Source: Bacillus proteolyticus
GTDB lineage: Bacteria; Bacillota; Bacilli; Bacillales; Bacillaceae_G
DNA length: 64,000 nt
Direction: 5' to 3'
NCBI RefSeq assembly: GCF_001884065.1
Contig: NZ_MACH01000079.1
Location: 1 to 64,000 of the forward strand
A program made the translations under genes and the position numbers. Shown in pieces: positions 15,570 to 24,679 of the stretch. Every line of letters starts with the position of its first letter. Within the stretch, counting starts at the first letter, position 1. Under the pieces are notes generated by a model. It had not been told where the DNA came from. It did not search any database and was given only the letters and a program-made list of their open reading frames with translations.

Positions 15570-15779
15570 TTAAAACTCGATGATGTACTCATCATCATAT
15601 TTATCGTATTGCAAACCAGCTCCTATTTTCAATTCTGTAACTTTATCTCTTAGAAATGGTGCATCTTCTATTTTACTGGTTGCAATTTCAATTCCATATT
15701 TCTTCGTTAAATGCGCTAACTCTATTAAAAACCATTCTCTTCGCAACGCGACTGGAATATCATACGTCCGTCTTTTCAT
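15570..15779 (-). CDS. Conserved-looking small protein of unknown function (69 aa)
   Basis: ATG at 15779 is 9 bp after GAGGTG. The alternative ATG at 15806 has no site. Sequence MKRRTYDIPVALRREWFLI, then a mixed alpha/beta pattern and an acidic end (YDKYDDEYIIEF). No domain recognised. It is a single-gene unit with its own terminator at 15518. Confidence 0.6.
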   Translation of the reverse strand: MKRRTYDIPVALRREWFLIELAHLTKKYGIEIATSKIEDAPFLRDKVTELKIGAGLQYDKYDDEYIIEF

Positions 15780-16026
15780 ATATACTAGCACCTCATATAT
15801 TTTCATTATTTAAAAAAGTACTACTTCTACTTTCGATACACTTTTTTAAACTATCGTTTATCATCAAAGGCCAATGAAACATTATAGTATATGCATGTCT
15901 GTTTTAAACGTGCTATTGCAAAAATAATATTAAAAAACTGAAAACACTCATTTAGTTTACATAAAAAAATTATGTAATAGTAAAAGGTAAGGCTTGTCCC
16001 TCATCCTTTTACTATAAAAATCTAAA

Positions 16027-16179
16027 TTAAGAACATCTTGGTACACCTAAAGCTAAAAATAAACCTGCTACTCCTGCTGTAATTGGCACTTTCAACGTAA
16101 TAACATCATCTACTTTTGTTACTAAAAAGTAAGCATTCCCTTCTTGTAACACGCAATTCACTAATAATTGAAATTCCAT
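16027..16179 (-). CDS. Small protein of unknown function (50 aa)
   Basis: ATG at 16179 is preceded by the ideal site AAAGGAGGAGA. The peptide MEFQLLVNCVLQEGNAYFL is followed by VTKVDDVITLKVPITAGVAG and a hydrophobic end, LFLALGVPRCS. It has two Cys. The strong ribosome site and clean codon use make it a likely gene. Function unknown. Confidence 0.6.
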   Translation of the reverse strand: MEFQLLVNCVLQEGNAYFLVTKVDDVITLKVPITAGVAGLFLALGVPRCS

Positions 16180-16391
16180 TCAAATCTCCTCCTTTCAAAT
16201 GAGATACTATAATCTATGAAATTTTTTTCAAAAAGTAATAGTAATCAAATCCATTTTTCTTTATATATAAAATAATTGTTTATCTATCTATTAAAAATAA
16301 TATAAATCTTTTTATTTTATTAAAAACCCTGTAATTCCCAATAGATTTTTATATAATCAATAGAGAAAATCTTACAAATGGAGGTATTCAA

Positions 16392-17342
16392 ATGACAGTA
16401 TTGAGTAATATTGGTGCGGCTTTATTTTTTATTGCTTTTATCCTTTTAATTCTTTGCATCATCTCGTTCTTTAAGAAAAATGGTAAAGTAAAACAATATG
16501 GTCGTTCTACCGTTATTCTTTTTATGATTTCAATCGTCTTAATAATAACTGGCGCAGAGACTTCTAATCACCCAATTGTTGAATTCTTTTCTATTTTAAG
16601 CTTTGTTTTATTTATTTTCTTCCTTGTTCTAGCAATCTTATCTGTAATTAAGAAAACCGGTGTAGCAAAAAAACAATTTATTATTACAGCTATTTTATTT
16701 GTCATTTTTGTTGCGCTATTAGGTATTTCAGGTCCTTCTTCTGAAAAAACGACAGCAACGAATAAACAAGTTGCTTCTAATAGTGAAGAGAAAAAAGATG
16801 CCGAAAAGAAAAAGGAATTAGAAAAGAAAGAAGCGGACGAAAAAACTCGTAAGCAAGAAGATGAGAAACGTCAAGCTGAGGAACTAGCTCGTAAGCAAGA
16901 AGATGAGAAACGTCAAGCTGAGGAACTAGCTCGTAAGCAAGAGGATGAGAAACGCCAAGCTGAAGAACAAGCTCGTAAACAACAAGAAGAGCAACAGCGT
17001 CAAGCTGAAGAACAGGCCCGTAAACAACAAGAAGAACAACAACGCCAAGCTGCTGAGCAAGCTCGTAAACAACAAGAAGAGCAACAACGTCAAGCCGCTG
17101 AGCAAGCCCGCAAACAACAAGAAGAGCAACAACGTCAAGCTGCTGAACAAGCTCGCGTACAACAGGAACAACAAAAAGCACAGCAAGCTCAAACAAAACC
17201 AGCTACAAGTAACAATAGTAATGTAATTTACAAAAATTGTACTGAAGTTAAGAATGCTGGAAAAGCTCCATTATATAGAGATCAACCAGGTTATAGCTCT
17301 AAACTTGATCGTGATGGCGATGGAGTTGCATGTGAAAAATAG
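16392..17342 (+). CDS. Membrane protein with coiled-coil repeats and Excalibur calcium-binding domain
   Basis: A 316-aa protein with three to four membrane helices in residues 1-118. About 145 residues of charged repeats follow, of the form ARKQEDEKRQAEE or ARKQQEEQQRQAAEQ, predicted as a long coiled coil. The end is an Excalibur domain (IYKNCTEVKNAGKAPLYRDQ, then LDRDGDGVACEK). This domain has a DxDxDG-type calcium-binding loop and is found on Gram-positive surface proteins and nucleases. The coiled coil probably holds it away from the membrane. AATGGAGG precedes ATG. The repeats are clear at DNA level and are likely to vary in number between strains. Confidence 0.8.
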   Translation: MTVLSNIGAALFFIAFILLILCIISFFKKNGKVKQYGRSTVILFMISIVLIITGAETSNHPIVEFFSILSFVLFIFFLVLAILSVIKKTGVAKKQFIITAILFVIFVALLGISGPSSEKTTATNKQVASNSEEKKDAEKKKELEKKEADEKTRKQEDEKRQAEELARKQEDEKRQAEELARKQEDEKRQAEEQARKQQEEQQRQAEEQARKQQEEQQRQAAEQARKQQEEQQRQAAEQARKQQEEQQRQAAEQARVQQEQQKAQQAQTKPATSNNSNVIYKNCTEVKNAGKAPLYRDQPGYSSKLDRDGDGVACEK

Positions 17343-17344
17343 TA

Positions 17345-17382
17345 ATAAAAAAAGAAGCTTCTAGTAAGCTTCTTTTTTTATT
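17345..17382 (+). terminator. Terminator after the Excalibur-domain gene
   Basis: AAAAAAAGAAGCTT and AAGCTTCTTTTTTT form a symmetric stem with a 5-base loop, starting 2 bp after the stop codon. Confidence 0.8.
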
Positions 17383-17463
17383 ATCAGAAACTATTGCGAC
17401 CAATTACCCTCCCTCTCACTTTTATAAAACTCATTTTAGAATTCTCAAAACTGACACATTATA

Positions 17464-17479
17464 AGTGATTTCAATCACC
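17464..17479 (+). promoter_or_regulatory. Possible Fnr site upstream of ric
   Basis: AGTGATTTCAATCACC keeps GTGA-N6-TCAC, the inner part of the Fnr consensus. Its centre (17471.5) is 41.5 bp before the start expected from TATTCT at 17501-17506. The outer bases differ from consensus, so binding would be weaker than at nirB. Confidence 0.45.
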
Positions 17480-17546
17480 ACATTATTTTTCACTTATCGC
17501 TATTCTTAATTTAGATATTACATTTAAACTTTATGGAGGCATTCAT

Positions 17547-18254
17547 ATGGAACATACATTTACTGAAACTTCAATTGTTGGTGAGATTGTTACGCAATTC
17601 CCGAAAGCTAGCGACCTTTTTAAGTCATATAGAATAGATTTTTGCTGTGGTGGTAATAGACCACTGATTGATGCAATTAATGAAAGAAATTTATCAGCTT
17701 CTGAAGTAATTACAGAGTTAAATACACTTTATCATAATACGAAACTATTAAACGAATCTGAAATTGATTGGAAAAATGCTTCTTATCTCGAATTGATTGA
17801 TTATGTAATTAATAAGCATCATCGCTATTTAAATGAGGAGTTGCCGCAGTTAAGCCCGTATGTAACGAAAGTATTACGCGTTCATGGAGCGAATCAGCCT
17901 CATTTAGCTCAAATTCATAAGCTATTTCATGAACTTAAAATGGAATTAGAACAACATTTAATTAAAGAAGAAACGGAAGATTTCCCATTAATTTTAGAAT
18001 TCGAACAAAATCCAACTGATGAAAACTATGCAAAGTTACGTAAAGTAGTAGATGAGTTGGAGAATGAACATAACCACGCTGGCAATATTATTAAAGAACT
18101 TCGTAAGGTGACAAATGACTTTACTCCACCAGAAGGGGCTTGTGGCACTTATCGCCTTGTTTACCAGCGCCTTGAAGCCATTGAATCTGATTTATTTGAG
18201 CATATTCATTTAGAAAATAATATTTTATTTCCGCGTGCAATTACAAAAGCATAA
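17547..18254 (+). CDS. scdA: Ric/ScdA di-iron protein for iron-sulfur cluster repair
   Basis: A 235-aa protein. The N-terminal ScdA domain holds the conserved DFCCGGNRPL (about residues 32-41). The hemerythrin-like part (about 80-235) has spaced His and Glu ligands, as in NKHHRYLNEELPQL, HLIKEETEDFPL, LENEHNHAGNII and HIHLENNILFPRA. Such proteins (YtfE, ScdA, Ric) repair iron-sulfur clusters after nitric oxide or oxidative damage. The location just before the nitrite reductase operon fits, since nitrite reduction makes nitric oxide. ATGGAGG precedes ATG. A strong terminator follows. Confidence 0.9.
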   Translation: MEHTFTETSIVGEIVTQFPKASDLFKSYRIDFCCGGNRPLIDAINERNLSASEVITELNTLYHNTKLLNESEIDWKNASYLELIDYVINKHHRYLNEELPQLSPYVTKVLRVHGANQPHLAQIHKLFHELKMELEQHLIKEETEDFPLILEFEQNPTDENYAKLRKVVDELENEHNHAGNIIKELRKVTNDFTPPEGACGTYRLVYQRLEAIESDLFEHIHLENNILFPRAITKA

Positions 18255-18261
18255 ATAAAGT

Positions 18262-18300
18262 GCAGGACATGAGTATAAATGCTCATGTCCTGCTTTTTCA
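18262..18300 (+). terminator. Terminator after scdA
   Basis: GCAGGACATGAG and CTCATGTCCTGC form a perfect 12-bp stem followed by TTTTTC. Confidence 0.85.
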
Positions 18301-18414
18301 TTGTGTGAAAAATATTTATACTTCCCCTCCCCCTCTACCCATATCACCAAATTCTCTTTCGCTTCTCCCTTCACATAAATCCGAATTTTAACAATTTGTG
18401 AATCATTATAAAAG

Positions 18415-18430
18415 TGTGATAAATATCACA
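18415..18430 (+). promoter_or_regulatory. Fnr site of the nirBD operon (class II position)
   Basis: TGTGATAAATATCACA matches the Fnr consensus TGTGA-N6-TCACA exactly. Its centre is 18422.5. TATAAT at 18452-18457 predicts transcription start near 18464, so the site is centred at -41.5, the typical class II activator position. Confidence 0.8.
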
Positions 18431-18505
18431 TCTTCCCCTTTTTTGATTTTCTATAATGAGAATATAATACTTTGTTCAGAATTTCACATAAAAGGGGAAA
18501 TGAAT

Positions 18506-20911
18506 ATGAAAAAACGTTTAGTTATGATCGGAAATGGTATGGCTGGAATACGCTGTATGGAAGAAATATTAAAACATGATAGTGATTCATATGAGATTAA
18601 TATTTTTGGAGATGAACCACATCCAAATTACAATCGCATTATGCTCTCTCATGTTCTACAAGGCAAAACAAGTATGCAAGATATCATTATAAATGAATAT
18701 AGTTGGTATGAGAATAATGAAATAACTTTATATACAAACGAAAGCGTTCAAAGTATTAACCGAGAAGAAAAAATCATTATTACAGAAAAGAATCGTACTC
18801 TTACATACGACAAACTCATTATCGCAACAGGTTCTAGTGCTTTTATTTTGCCTGTTGAAGGTTCTACCCTTCCTGGTGTGACAGGATTTCGAACAATTGA
18901 AGATACACAATTTATGATAAATACTGCTAAAGATAAGAAAAAAGCCGTTGTCATCGGTGGTGGATTACTTGGTTTAGAAGCCGCAAGAGGCCTCATTGAC
19001 TTAGGAATGGACGTACATGTCGTTCATTTAATGCCGAGCTTAATGGAGCAACAACTAGATACCAAAGCGGCTTCTCTCCTTCGTGAAGATTTAGAAGCAC
19101 AAGGCATGAAATTTCTCATGGAAAAGAAAACGGTAAAAATTCTTGGTACAGACCACGTTGAGGGCATTCAATTTGAAGATGGTGAAGTTGTAGATTGTGA
19201 TTTAATTGTAATGGCTGTCGGCATACGCCCGAATACTCAAATAGCAAAAGATGCTAGTTTAATTGTAAATCGCGGTATTGTAGTCAATGACTTTATGCAA
19301 ACAAATGATGAATCTATTTATGCAGTTGGAGAATGTGCGGAACATGACGGTATCGCCTATGGCCTTGTTGCTCCTTTATATGAACAAGGTGCAATATTAG
19401 CAAAACATATAACGAATTTACAAACTGATGGATATACAGGCAGCATCGTCGGTACGCAATTAAAAGTTGCAGGTTGTGATTTATTCTCTGCTGGCCAAAT
19501 TTATGAAGATGATCAAACGAAAGCAATATCAATCTTTGATGAATGTAAACGTTCCTATAAAAAAGTATTAATTTGCGACAATAAAGTCGTTGGTATCGTT
19601 TTATACGGTGATACTGCTGATGGTACACGCCTCTTCAGTATGTTAAAGACAGAAGAAGATATACAAGAATATACAGCAGCTTCCCTTCTTCACAAAGCTG
19701 GTGAAGAAAGTGAACTTAACGTTGCTACTATGAGTGCCGATGACACTGTTTGTGGATGTAATGGCGTTACGAAAGGCACAATCGTACATGCCATTTTAGA
19801 ACAAGAGTTAACTACTTTTGAAGAAGTAAAAGGATGCACAAAAGCCGCAGGGTCTTGTGGTAAATGTCGTCCGCTTGTTGAACAAATTTTATCTCATACA
19901 CTTGGAGATGCATTTGATGCAACTGCACAATCTGCCGGTATGTGTGGATGTACAACTTTATCACGTGATGAAGTCGTAACGGCGATTCATGAGAAAGGTT
20001 TAAAATCCCCAAAAGAAGTACGAAATGTTCTTGGTTTTGCACATGAAGACGGATGTTCGAAATGTCGTCCTGCTTTAAATTACTATTTACGTATGGCGAT
20101 TCCAGAAGAATATGCAGATGATAAATCATCCCGTTACGTTAATGAAAGAATGAATGGTAACATCCAGCATGATGGTACATTTTCTGTTATTCCACGTATG
20201 TACGGAGGCGTTACAACCGCAGATGATTTAATGAAAATTGCTGAAGTTGCGAAAAAGTATGATGTTCCCCTTGTAAAAATTACAGGCGCAAGTCGAATCG
20301 GTTTATATGGTGTTATGAAACAAGATTTACCTAACGTTTGGGCTGACTTAAATATGACTTCTGGATATGCGTATTCAAAATCCCTTCGTAATGTAAAATC
20401 GTGTGTTGGTTCTCGTTTCTGTCGTTTCGGTACGAAAGATTCATTAGGACTTGGTATGCTACTTGAACAATCATTAGAAATGGTAGATACACCTCATAAA
20501 ATGAAAATGGGTGTAACGGGTTGTCCACGTAACTGTGCTGAAGTACTTACGAAAGATTTTGGCGTTGTTTGTGTCGAAAATGGATATCAACTTTATATCG
20601 GCGGAAATGGTGGTACGGAAGTACGTGAAGCTGATTTTGTAATGATTGTCCCTACTGAAGATGATGTTCTTCGCATCGCTACAGCTTACATGCAATATTA
20701 TCGTGAAACTGGTATTTACGGAGAACGCACTGCCTACTGGACAGAACGATTAGGCTCCGATCATATAAAAGAAATACTACAAGATACAAACATGATCACG
20801 ATGTTAAATGAGCGTTTCCAAACAGCTCGTAGCACATATACAGAAGCATGGGGACAAGCGCTAGGATCGAAGTCATTAAAAGCAATGTATGAAGTAGAAA
20901 CTGTAAAATAA
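18506..20911 (+). CDS. nirB: Assimilatory/respiratory NAD(P)H nitrite reductase, large subunit
   Basis: An 801-aa enzyme reducing nitrite to ammonium. It has an FAD/NAD(P)H part (start RLVMIGNGMAGIRC; second Rossmann motif VVIGGGLLGLEAARG), then two BFD-like Fe-S regions (CGCNGVTKG with SCGKCRP; CGCTTLSRDE with CSKCRP). The C-terminal ferredoxin-like and siroheme/4Fe-4S part carries CVGSRFCRFG and GCPRNCAE. The length is normal for NirB. ATG at 18506 is 8 bp after AAAGGGG. The Fnr site at 18415 makes it oxygen-regulated. nirD and the siroheme genes follow on the same strand. Confidence 0.95.
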   Translation: MKKRLVMIGNGMAGIRCMEEILKHDSDSYEINIFGDEPHPNYNRIMLSHVLQGKTSMQDIIINEYSWYENNEITLYTNESVQSINREEKIIITEKNRTLTYDKLIIATGSSAFILPVEGSTLPGVTGFRTIEDTQFMINTAKDKKKAVVIGGGLLGLEAARGLIDLGMDVHVVHLMPSLMEQQLDTKAASLLREDLEAQGMKFLMEKKTVKILGTDHVEGIQFEDGEVVDCDLIVMAVGIRPNTQIAKDASLIVNRGIVVNDFMQTNDESIYAVGECAEHDGIAYGLVAPLYEQGAILAKHITNLQTDGYTGSIVGTQLKVAGCDLFSAGQIYEDDQTKAISIFDECKRSYKKVLICDNKVVGIVLYGDTADGTRLFSMLKTEEDIQEYTAASLLHKAGEESELNVATMSADDTVCGCNGVTKGTIVHAILEQELTTFEEVKGCTKAAGSCGKCRPLVEQILSHTLGDAFDATAQSAGMCGCTTLSRDEVVTAIHEKGLKSPKEVRNVLGFAHEDGCSKCRPALNYYLRMAIPEEYADDKSSRYVNERMNGNIQHDGTFSVIPRMYGGVTTADDLMKIAEVAKKYDVPLVKITGASRIGLYGVMKQDLPNVWADLNMTSGYAYSKSLRNVKSCVGSRFCRFGTKDSLGLGMLLEQSLEMVDTPHKMKMGVTGCPRNCAEVLTKDFGVVCVENGYQLYIGGNGGTEVREADFVMIVPTEDDVLRIATAYMQYYRETGIYGERTAYWTERLGSDHIKEILQDTNMITMLNERFQTARSTYTEAWGQALGSKSLKAMYEVETVK

Positions 20912-20925
20912 GGAGCGTGCACTAT

Positions 20926-21243
20926 ATGTTACAAACGAAAGAAAAAATAAAAATTATGCGTGCAGAAGACCTTCCTATTCAAATTGGTAAAGAGGTGCAA
21001 ATGAAGGGTATGTCTATCGCCTTATTTCGTCTCTCAAATGGCGATGTTCGAGCTGTAGAAAATCGTTGTCCTCATAAAAACGGTCCATTAGCAGAAGGAA
21101 TTGTATCTGGGGAATTCGTCTTTTGCCCACTACATGATTGGAAAATTTCATTACTAACAGGTGAAGTTCAAAAACCTGATGACGGTTGTATTCAAACGTA
21201 CGAAGTAGAAGTTATTGATGGAGATATTTATATATACATGTAA
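20926..21243 (+). CDS. nirD: Nitrite reductase small subunit (Rieske-type)
   Basis: A 105-aa Rieske-fold protein with both cluster motifs intact: CPHKNGPL and CPLHDW. Many NirD proteins lack these ligands, so this one probably binds a 2Fe-2S cluster. It is the partner of NirB. AAGGAG (20910-20915) lies 10 bp before ATG at 20926. A GTG at 20917 is too close to the site. A short stem (AAGGAAGCC...GGCTTCCTT) separates it from the next gene. Confidence 0.92.
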   Translation: MLQTKEKIKIMRAEDLPIQIGKEVQMKGMSIALFRLSNGDVRAVENRCPHKNGPLAEGIVSGEFVFCPLHDWKISLLTGEVQKPDDGCIQTYEVEVIDGDIYIYM

Positions 21244-21300
21244 TTTACAAAAGGAAGCCTCCCTTGGCTTCCTTTACATAAAAATAGATGAGGTGCGAAT

Positions 21301-22725
21301 ATGAACGGATATGTATATTTAGTTGGTGCAGGACCAGGTGATGAAGGGCTTATTACAAAAAAAGCGATAGATTGCTTAAAGCGTGCAGATATTGTCTTAT
21401 ATGACCGCTTATTAAATCCTGCCTTTCTTAGTTATACGAAAGGAACATGCGAACTTATTTATTGCGGCAAAATGCCCAAAAATCATACTATGCGACAAGA
21501 AATGATTAACGCACACCTCCTTCAATTTGCGAAAGAAGGGAAAATCGTTGTCCGCTTAAAAGGCGGGGATCCATCTATTTTTGGCCGTGTTGGTGAAGAA
21601 GCAGAAACTTTAGCATCTGCGAACATTCCATATGAAATTGTACCAGGTATTACATCCAGCATCGCCGCTAGTAGCTATGCAGGCATCCCCCTCACCCACC
21701 GTGACTACAGTAATAGCGTCACTTTACTAACTGGACATGCAAAAGGTCCTTTAACCGATCATGGAAAATATAATTCATCCCACAATAGTGACACAATCGC
21801 CTACTACATGGGTATAAAAAACTTACCTACAATTTGTGAAAGCTTACTACAATCCGGAAAGAAAGAAGATACGCCAGTAGCAGTCATTGAATGGGGGACA
21901 ACTGGCAAACAGCGCGTTGTCACAGGGACACTTTCAACCATCGTTCCTATCGTCAAAAACGAAAATATTTCTAATCCTTCCATGACGATTGTTGGTGATG
22001 TCGTTACTTTGCGGAAGCAAATCGCTTGGAAAGAACGTAAACCATTGCACGGTAAAAAAGTATTATTTTCAGCTGCTACAAATAAAGAAAGTACAATAAA
22101 ACAAATGTTACAAGAATACGGTGCAGAAATATATCAAATTCCAACTTTCAAAAAGGAAGAATACACATTAACCTCTGAACAAATCAATGAGATTTTTAGC
22201 GTTGATCGTCTTGTATTTTGTTCAGCTGAAAGTGTAGAAATCTTAATGCGATCATGTAGTAAATATCATAAAGATATTCGTTCCTTACAGGCAGAACTGC
22301 AGCATATGAATGGTACCACTCAAGAAAAACTGATGCAATATGGACTATTAAGCCAACAAGCAACGTTCTCTTCCGATACAACTGTTTATTTAGGCCGAAA
22401 TATTAATCGCATTGCTTTCATTCAAGAAAAAATTGGTGCTGGTTCTTATATGATGACTCATGAATATACAATTGATCACCGCTTCGATGAAATTCATTCC
22501 CGTATGCTTTCTGAATTCTCATGGGATAGCATTGTATTTGAAGGACGTGCTTCTATTGATACGTTTCTAGCAGAAATAAAACGCCTTGGCTTTATCGATA
22601 TCCTTACTCTCCCATTCTCGTATACCGATGTTCCAACTTTACACTATGCAAATAAAGTCGGGTTTCATAACGTAGATCATCAATTACAAGAAACTCTTAT
22701 GAAGAAGGACATGGTGAGACAATGA
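21301..22725 (+). CDS. Uroporphyrinogen-III C-methyltransferase with HemD-like C-terminal half
   Basis: A 474-aa fusion. Residues 1-240 are a SAM-dependent SUMT: VYLVGAGPGDEGLITKKA, RLKGGDPSIFGR, YEIVPGITSS, PLTHRDYS and YYMGIKNLP. It makes precorrin-2, the first step to siroheme for NirB. Residues 250-470 resemble uroporphyrinogen-III synthase (start GKKVLFSAATNKE; later WDSIVFEGRASIDTFL), though diverged, so this half may be regulatory rather than active. Ribosome site GAGGTG. Its last codons overlap the ATGA of the next gene. Confidence 0.88.
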   Translation: MNGYVYLVGAGPGDEGLITKKAIDCLKRADIVLYDRLLNPAFLSYTKGTCELIYCGKMPKNHTMRQEMINAHLLQFAKEGKIVVRLKGGDPSIFGRVGEEAETLASANIPYEIVPGITSSIAASSYAGIPLTHRDYSNSVTLLTGHAKGPLTDHGKYNSSHNSDTIAYYMGIKNLPTICESLLQSGKKEDTPVAVIEWGTTGKQRVVTGTLSTIVPIVKNENISNPSMTIVGDVVTLRKQIAWKERKPLHGKKVLFSAATNKESTIKQMLQEYGAEIYQIPTFKKEEYTLTSEQINEIFSVDRLVFCSAESVEILMRSCSKYHKDIRSLQAELQHMNGTTQEKLMQYGLLSQQATFSSDTTVYLGRNINRIAFIQEKIGAGSYMMTHEYTIDHRFDEIHSRMLSEFSWDSIVFEGRASIDTFLAEIKRLGFIDILTLPFSYTDVPTLHYANKVGFHNVDHQLQETLMKKDMVRQ

Positions 22726-23453
22726 AAGGAATCGTATATGTTGGACATGGGAGCCGACTACAAGAAGGTAATGAACAATTCATTCACTTTATTCAATCTG
22801 TTATGAAAGAACGTAACGAACGGATTCAAAAAATTGCTTTTCTTGAACTAACAACACCTACCATTTCAGATGCTGTTACAGAAACAATACTAGAAGGAGC
22901 AACTGAAATAATGATTGTACCTGTTTTATTATTTGCGGCAGCTCACTATAAACGTGATATCCCTTTTGAGATAGAGCAAATGCAAATGAAATATCCAAAC
23001 ATAACATTTTCAGTTGCACCACCTTTTAGTACGCATCCACATATGGTTGAACTTGTAGTGAAAAGAATACGTGAAACGATGCCAATGCAAGATAGTAGAG
23101 TTTTACTCGTAGGACGAGGTAGCAGTGACCCTCAGCCTATATATGAGTTACAACAAATCGGAGCAGCTGTCGAACGGAAACTCGGTATGCCAGTATGTTG
23201 TTCCTTTTTAACAAAAGGAACGCCCTCTTTTACTACTGAGCTCAAAAATATAACATCGGCTGCTTCCAGTGTATATGTTATGCCGTACCTTCTCTTTACC
23301 GGATTGTTGCTTCAGAAAATTAAATTACATACAAAAAAATATGATCACGTTACGACTTGCAATTGTCTTCAATTTGATACATACATGAAGTTGGCATTAT
23401 TAGAACGAATGGAGGAATGTGTGTATGTACAGCATGTACCCTCTTATGTTTAA
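22722..23453 (+). CDS. sirB: Sirohydrochlorin ferrochelatase
   Basis: A 243-aa CbiX/SirB-type chelatase that inserts iron into sirohydrochlorin. The N-terminal half has GIVYVGHGSRLQEGNEQF with the metal-binding His, and VPVLLFAAAHYKRDIP with the second His. The C-terminal half repeats the fold (VLLVGRGSSDPQPIYEL, VMPYLLFTGLL) but without the key His residues. ATG overlaps the stop of the upstream methyltransferase by 4 bp. Together with sirC it completes siroheme synthesis. Confidence 0.9.
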   Translation: MKGIVYVGHGSRLQEGNEQFIHFIQSVMKERNERIQKIAFLELTTPTISDAVTETILEGATEIMIVPVLLFAAAHYKRDIPFEIEQMQMKYPNITFSVAPPFSTHPHMVELVVKRIRETMPMQDSRVLLVGRGSSDPQPIYELQQIGAAVERKLGMPVCCSFLTKGTPSFTTELKNITSAASSVYVMPYLLFTGLLLQKIKLHTKKYDHVTTCNCLQFDTYMKLALLERMEECVYVQHVPSYV

Positions 23454-23898
23454 TCTAAATAAAAAAGTGGTCGTTATAATTGGCGGAGGTAAAATTGCAT
23501 ATCGGAAAGCGTCTGGATTAAAGAATACAGGCGCTTTTGTCACTGTTGTCAGCCCAGAGATTTGCGAGGAAATGAAAGAACTTCCACATATTACTTGGAA
23601 GCAAAAAGCTTTTACGAATGATGATATTAAAGATGCTCATCTTATTTATGCAGCTACTAATCATCATGCTGTAAATATGATGGTCAAACAGGCCACCCAT
23701 GATTTCCAATGGGTTAACGTTGTAAGTGATGGTACAGAATCATCATTTCACACACCTGGTGTCATCCGAAATGATGAATATGTTGTCACTATTTCAACTT
23801 CAGGTAAAGATCCATCGTTTACAAAGCGTATGAAGCAGGAACTAACATCTATACTTCCTAAACTTATAAAAAAGCTTTCCCGTAAACATAAATCGTAA
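23425..23898 (+). CDS. sirC: Precorrin-2 dehydrogenase
   Basis: A 157-aa NAD-dependent enzyme oxidising precorrin-2 to sirohydrochlorin. NAD motif VVVIIGGGKIAYRKASGL at about residues 11-28. VNVVSDGTESSFHTPGVI is the conserved middle motif. TISTSGKDPSFTKRMKQEL is the conserved end. It is of the short YlnF/SirC type without the methylase half. ATG at 23425 lies inside sirB, with GGAGG at 23411-23415 for coupled translation. Confidence 0.9.
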   Translation: MYSMYPLMFNLNKKVVVIIGGGKIAYRKASGLKNTGAFVTVVSPEICEEMKELPHITWKQKAFTNDDIKDAHLIYAATNHHAVNMMVKQATHDFQWVNVVSDGTESSFHTPGVIRNDEYVVTISTSGKDPSFTKRMKQELTSILPKLIKKLSRKHKS

Positions 23899-23932
23899 TC
23901 TATCTCTTAGCTAACATATGAATTTACTTTGG

Positions 23933-23965
23933 ACAAACGTTTTTAGAGACGTTTGTTCTTTTTGT
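23933..23965 (+). terminator. Terminator of the nirBD-siroheme operon
   Basis: ACAAACGT and ACGTTTGT form a stem with an 8-base loop followed by TCTTTTTG, 35 bp after the sirC stop. Confidence 0.75.
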
Positions 23966-24121
23966 TTTGGTTTCATTTTTCAGAATCGCCCAGGCGATTA
24001 GACAAGAATCTGTTAAGAAAAATAATAGTATTGAAAACTTGTAAGCAAGTGAATTTTATGACAACTGCAACATTACGAGCAAAAAAACAGTTGCTTGAGA
24101 TCATTGGGTTCAATAAAGGTT

Positions 24122-24499
24122 TTATATTTGATATTCATTCAACCATATTATTGCTTGTTCATAATCATCAAAAAATTTTACAGATTCTTTTGTATTGGAT
24201 TGTTGTAAATAATTCATTATCTCCCCTTCTTCAAGGAGAAACGCAATTGCCTTACTGTGATTCAAAATGGTTTCATTGAAGAACTTATCTTTCCATGCTT
24301 TTTGAACAGAAAAATGATTTGGCGTGTATCCTTTTCTATTCACCAACAATTTGTATTTCCGACCCTCGGAGATGAACTGCTGACAAACTTGCTCAAAGCC
24401 ATTAAACCATTCATAAACATCATCTGTTTTTATCTTGCCAATTAGATGGGTAACAATTAAATCTCCTGAAACTGTTGTGCTGATATTCTGTTTACTCAA
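24122..24499 (-). CDS. Hypothetical STAS/SpoIIAA-like protein
   Basis: If started at TTG 24499 (GGGAG 11 bp upstream) this gives a 125-aa protein beginning LSKQNISTTVSGDLIVTHL. Alternating short beta and helix segments (DVYEWFNGFEQVCQQFI, YKLLVNRKGYTPNHFSVQ, AIAFLLEEGEI) look like the SpoIIAA/STAS-like proteins of unknown function found widely in Bacillus. The frame stays open upstream to 24625 with ATGs but no better site. Function unknown. Confidence 0.5.
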   Translation of the reverse strand: MSKQNISTTVSGDLIVTHLIGKIKTDDVYEWFNGFEQVCQQFISEGRKYKLLVNRKGYTPNHFSVQKAWKDKFFNETILNHSKAIAFLLEEGEIMNYLQQSNTKESVKFFDDYEQAIIWLNEYQI

Positions 24500-24643
24500 C
24501 TTGGAATCATCTCCCTTAGTTACAATTATGCGTAAAATTTTCATAAAATCAATAAGGATAAAATTCTTAAGTAATAAAGCAACATTATTTACGAAAAGAG
24601 CCTTGTTATTCATAAGACAATTCATTCTTTTTTATTTAAGTAG

Positions 24644-24675
24644 AAAAAGGATGCCTAGTAGAGGCATCCTTTTTC
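24644..24675. terminator. Terminator at the end of the moa-narK run
   Basis: AAAAAGGATGCCT and AGGCATCCTTTTT form a 13-bp stem with a 5-base loop, five bases past the narK stop on the minus strand. Confidence 0.8.
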
Positions 24676-24679
24676 TCTA

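Noticed and set aside
16850-17160. Regular DNA repeats that might be taken for a CRISPR array
   Set aside because: The repeats are in-frame codons for a coiled coil, directly adjoining, with no unique spacers.
16777-17196. 139-codon minus-strand frame with Leu/Val-rich repeats
   Set aside because: It is antisense to the coiled-coil repeats of the Excalibur protein; its regularity only mirrors those repeats.
23953-24279. Plus-strand frame with MTTATLRAKKQLLEIIGF
   Set aside because: No ribosome site, starts within the terminator of the siroheme operon and overlaps the better-supported minus-strand gene at 24122.
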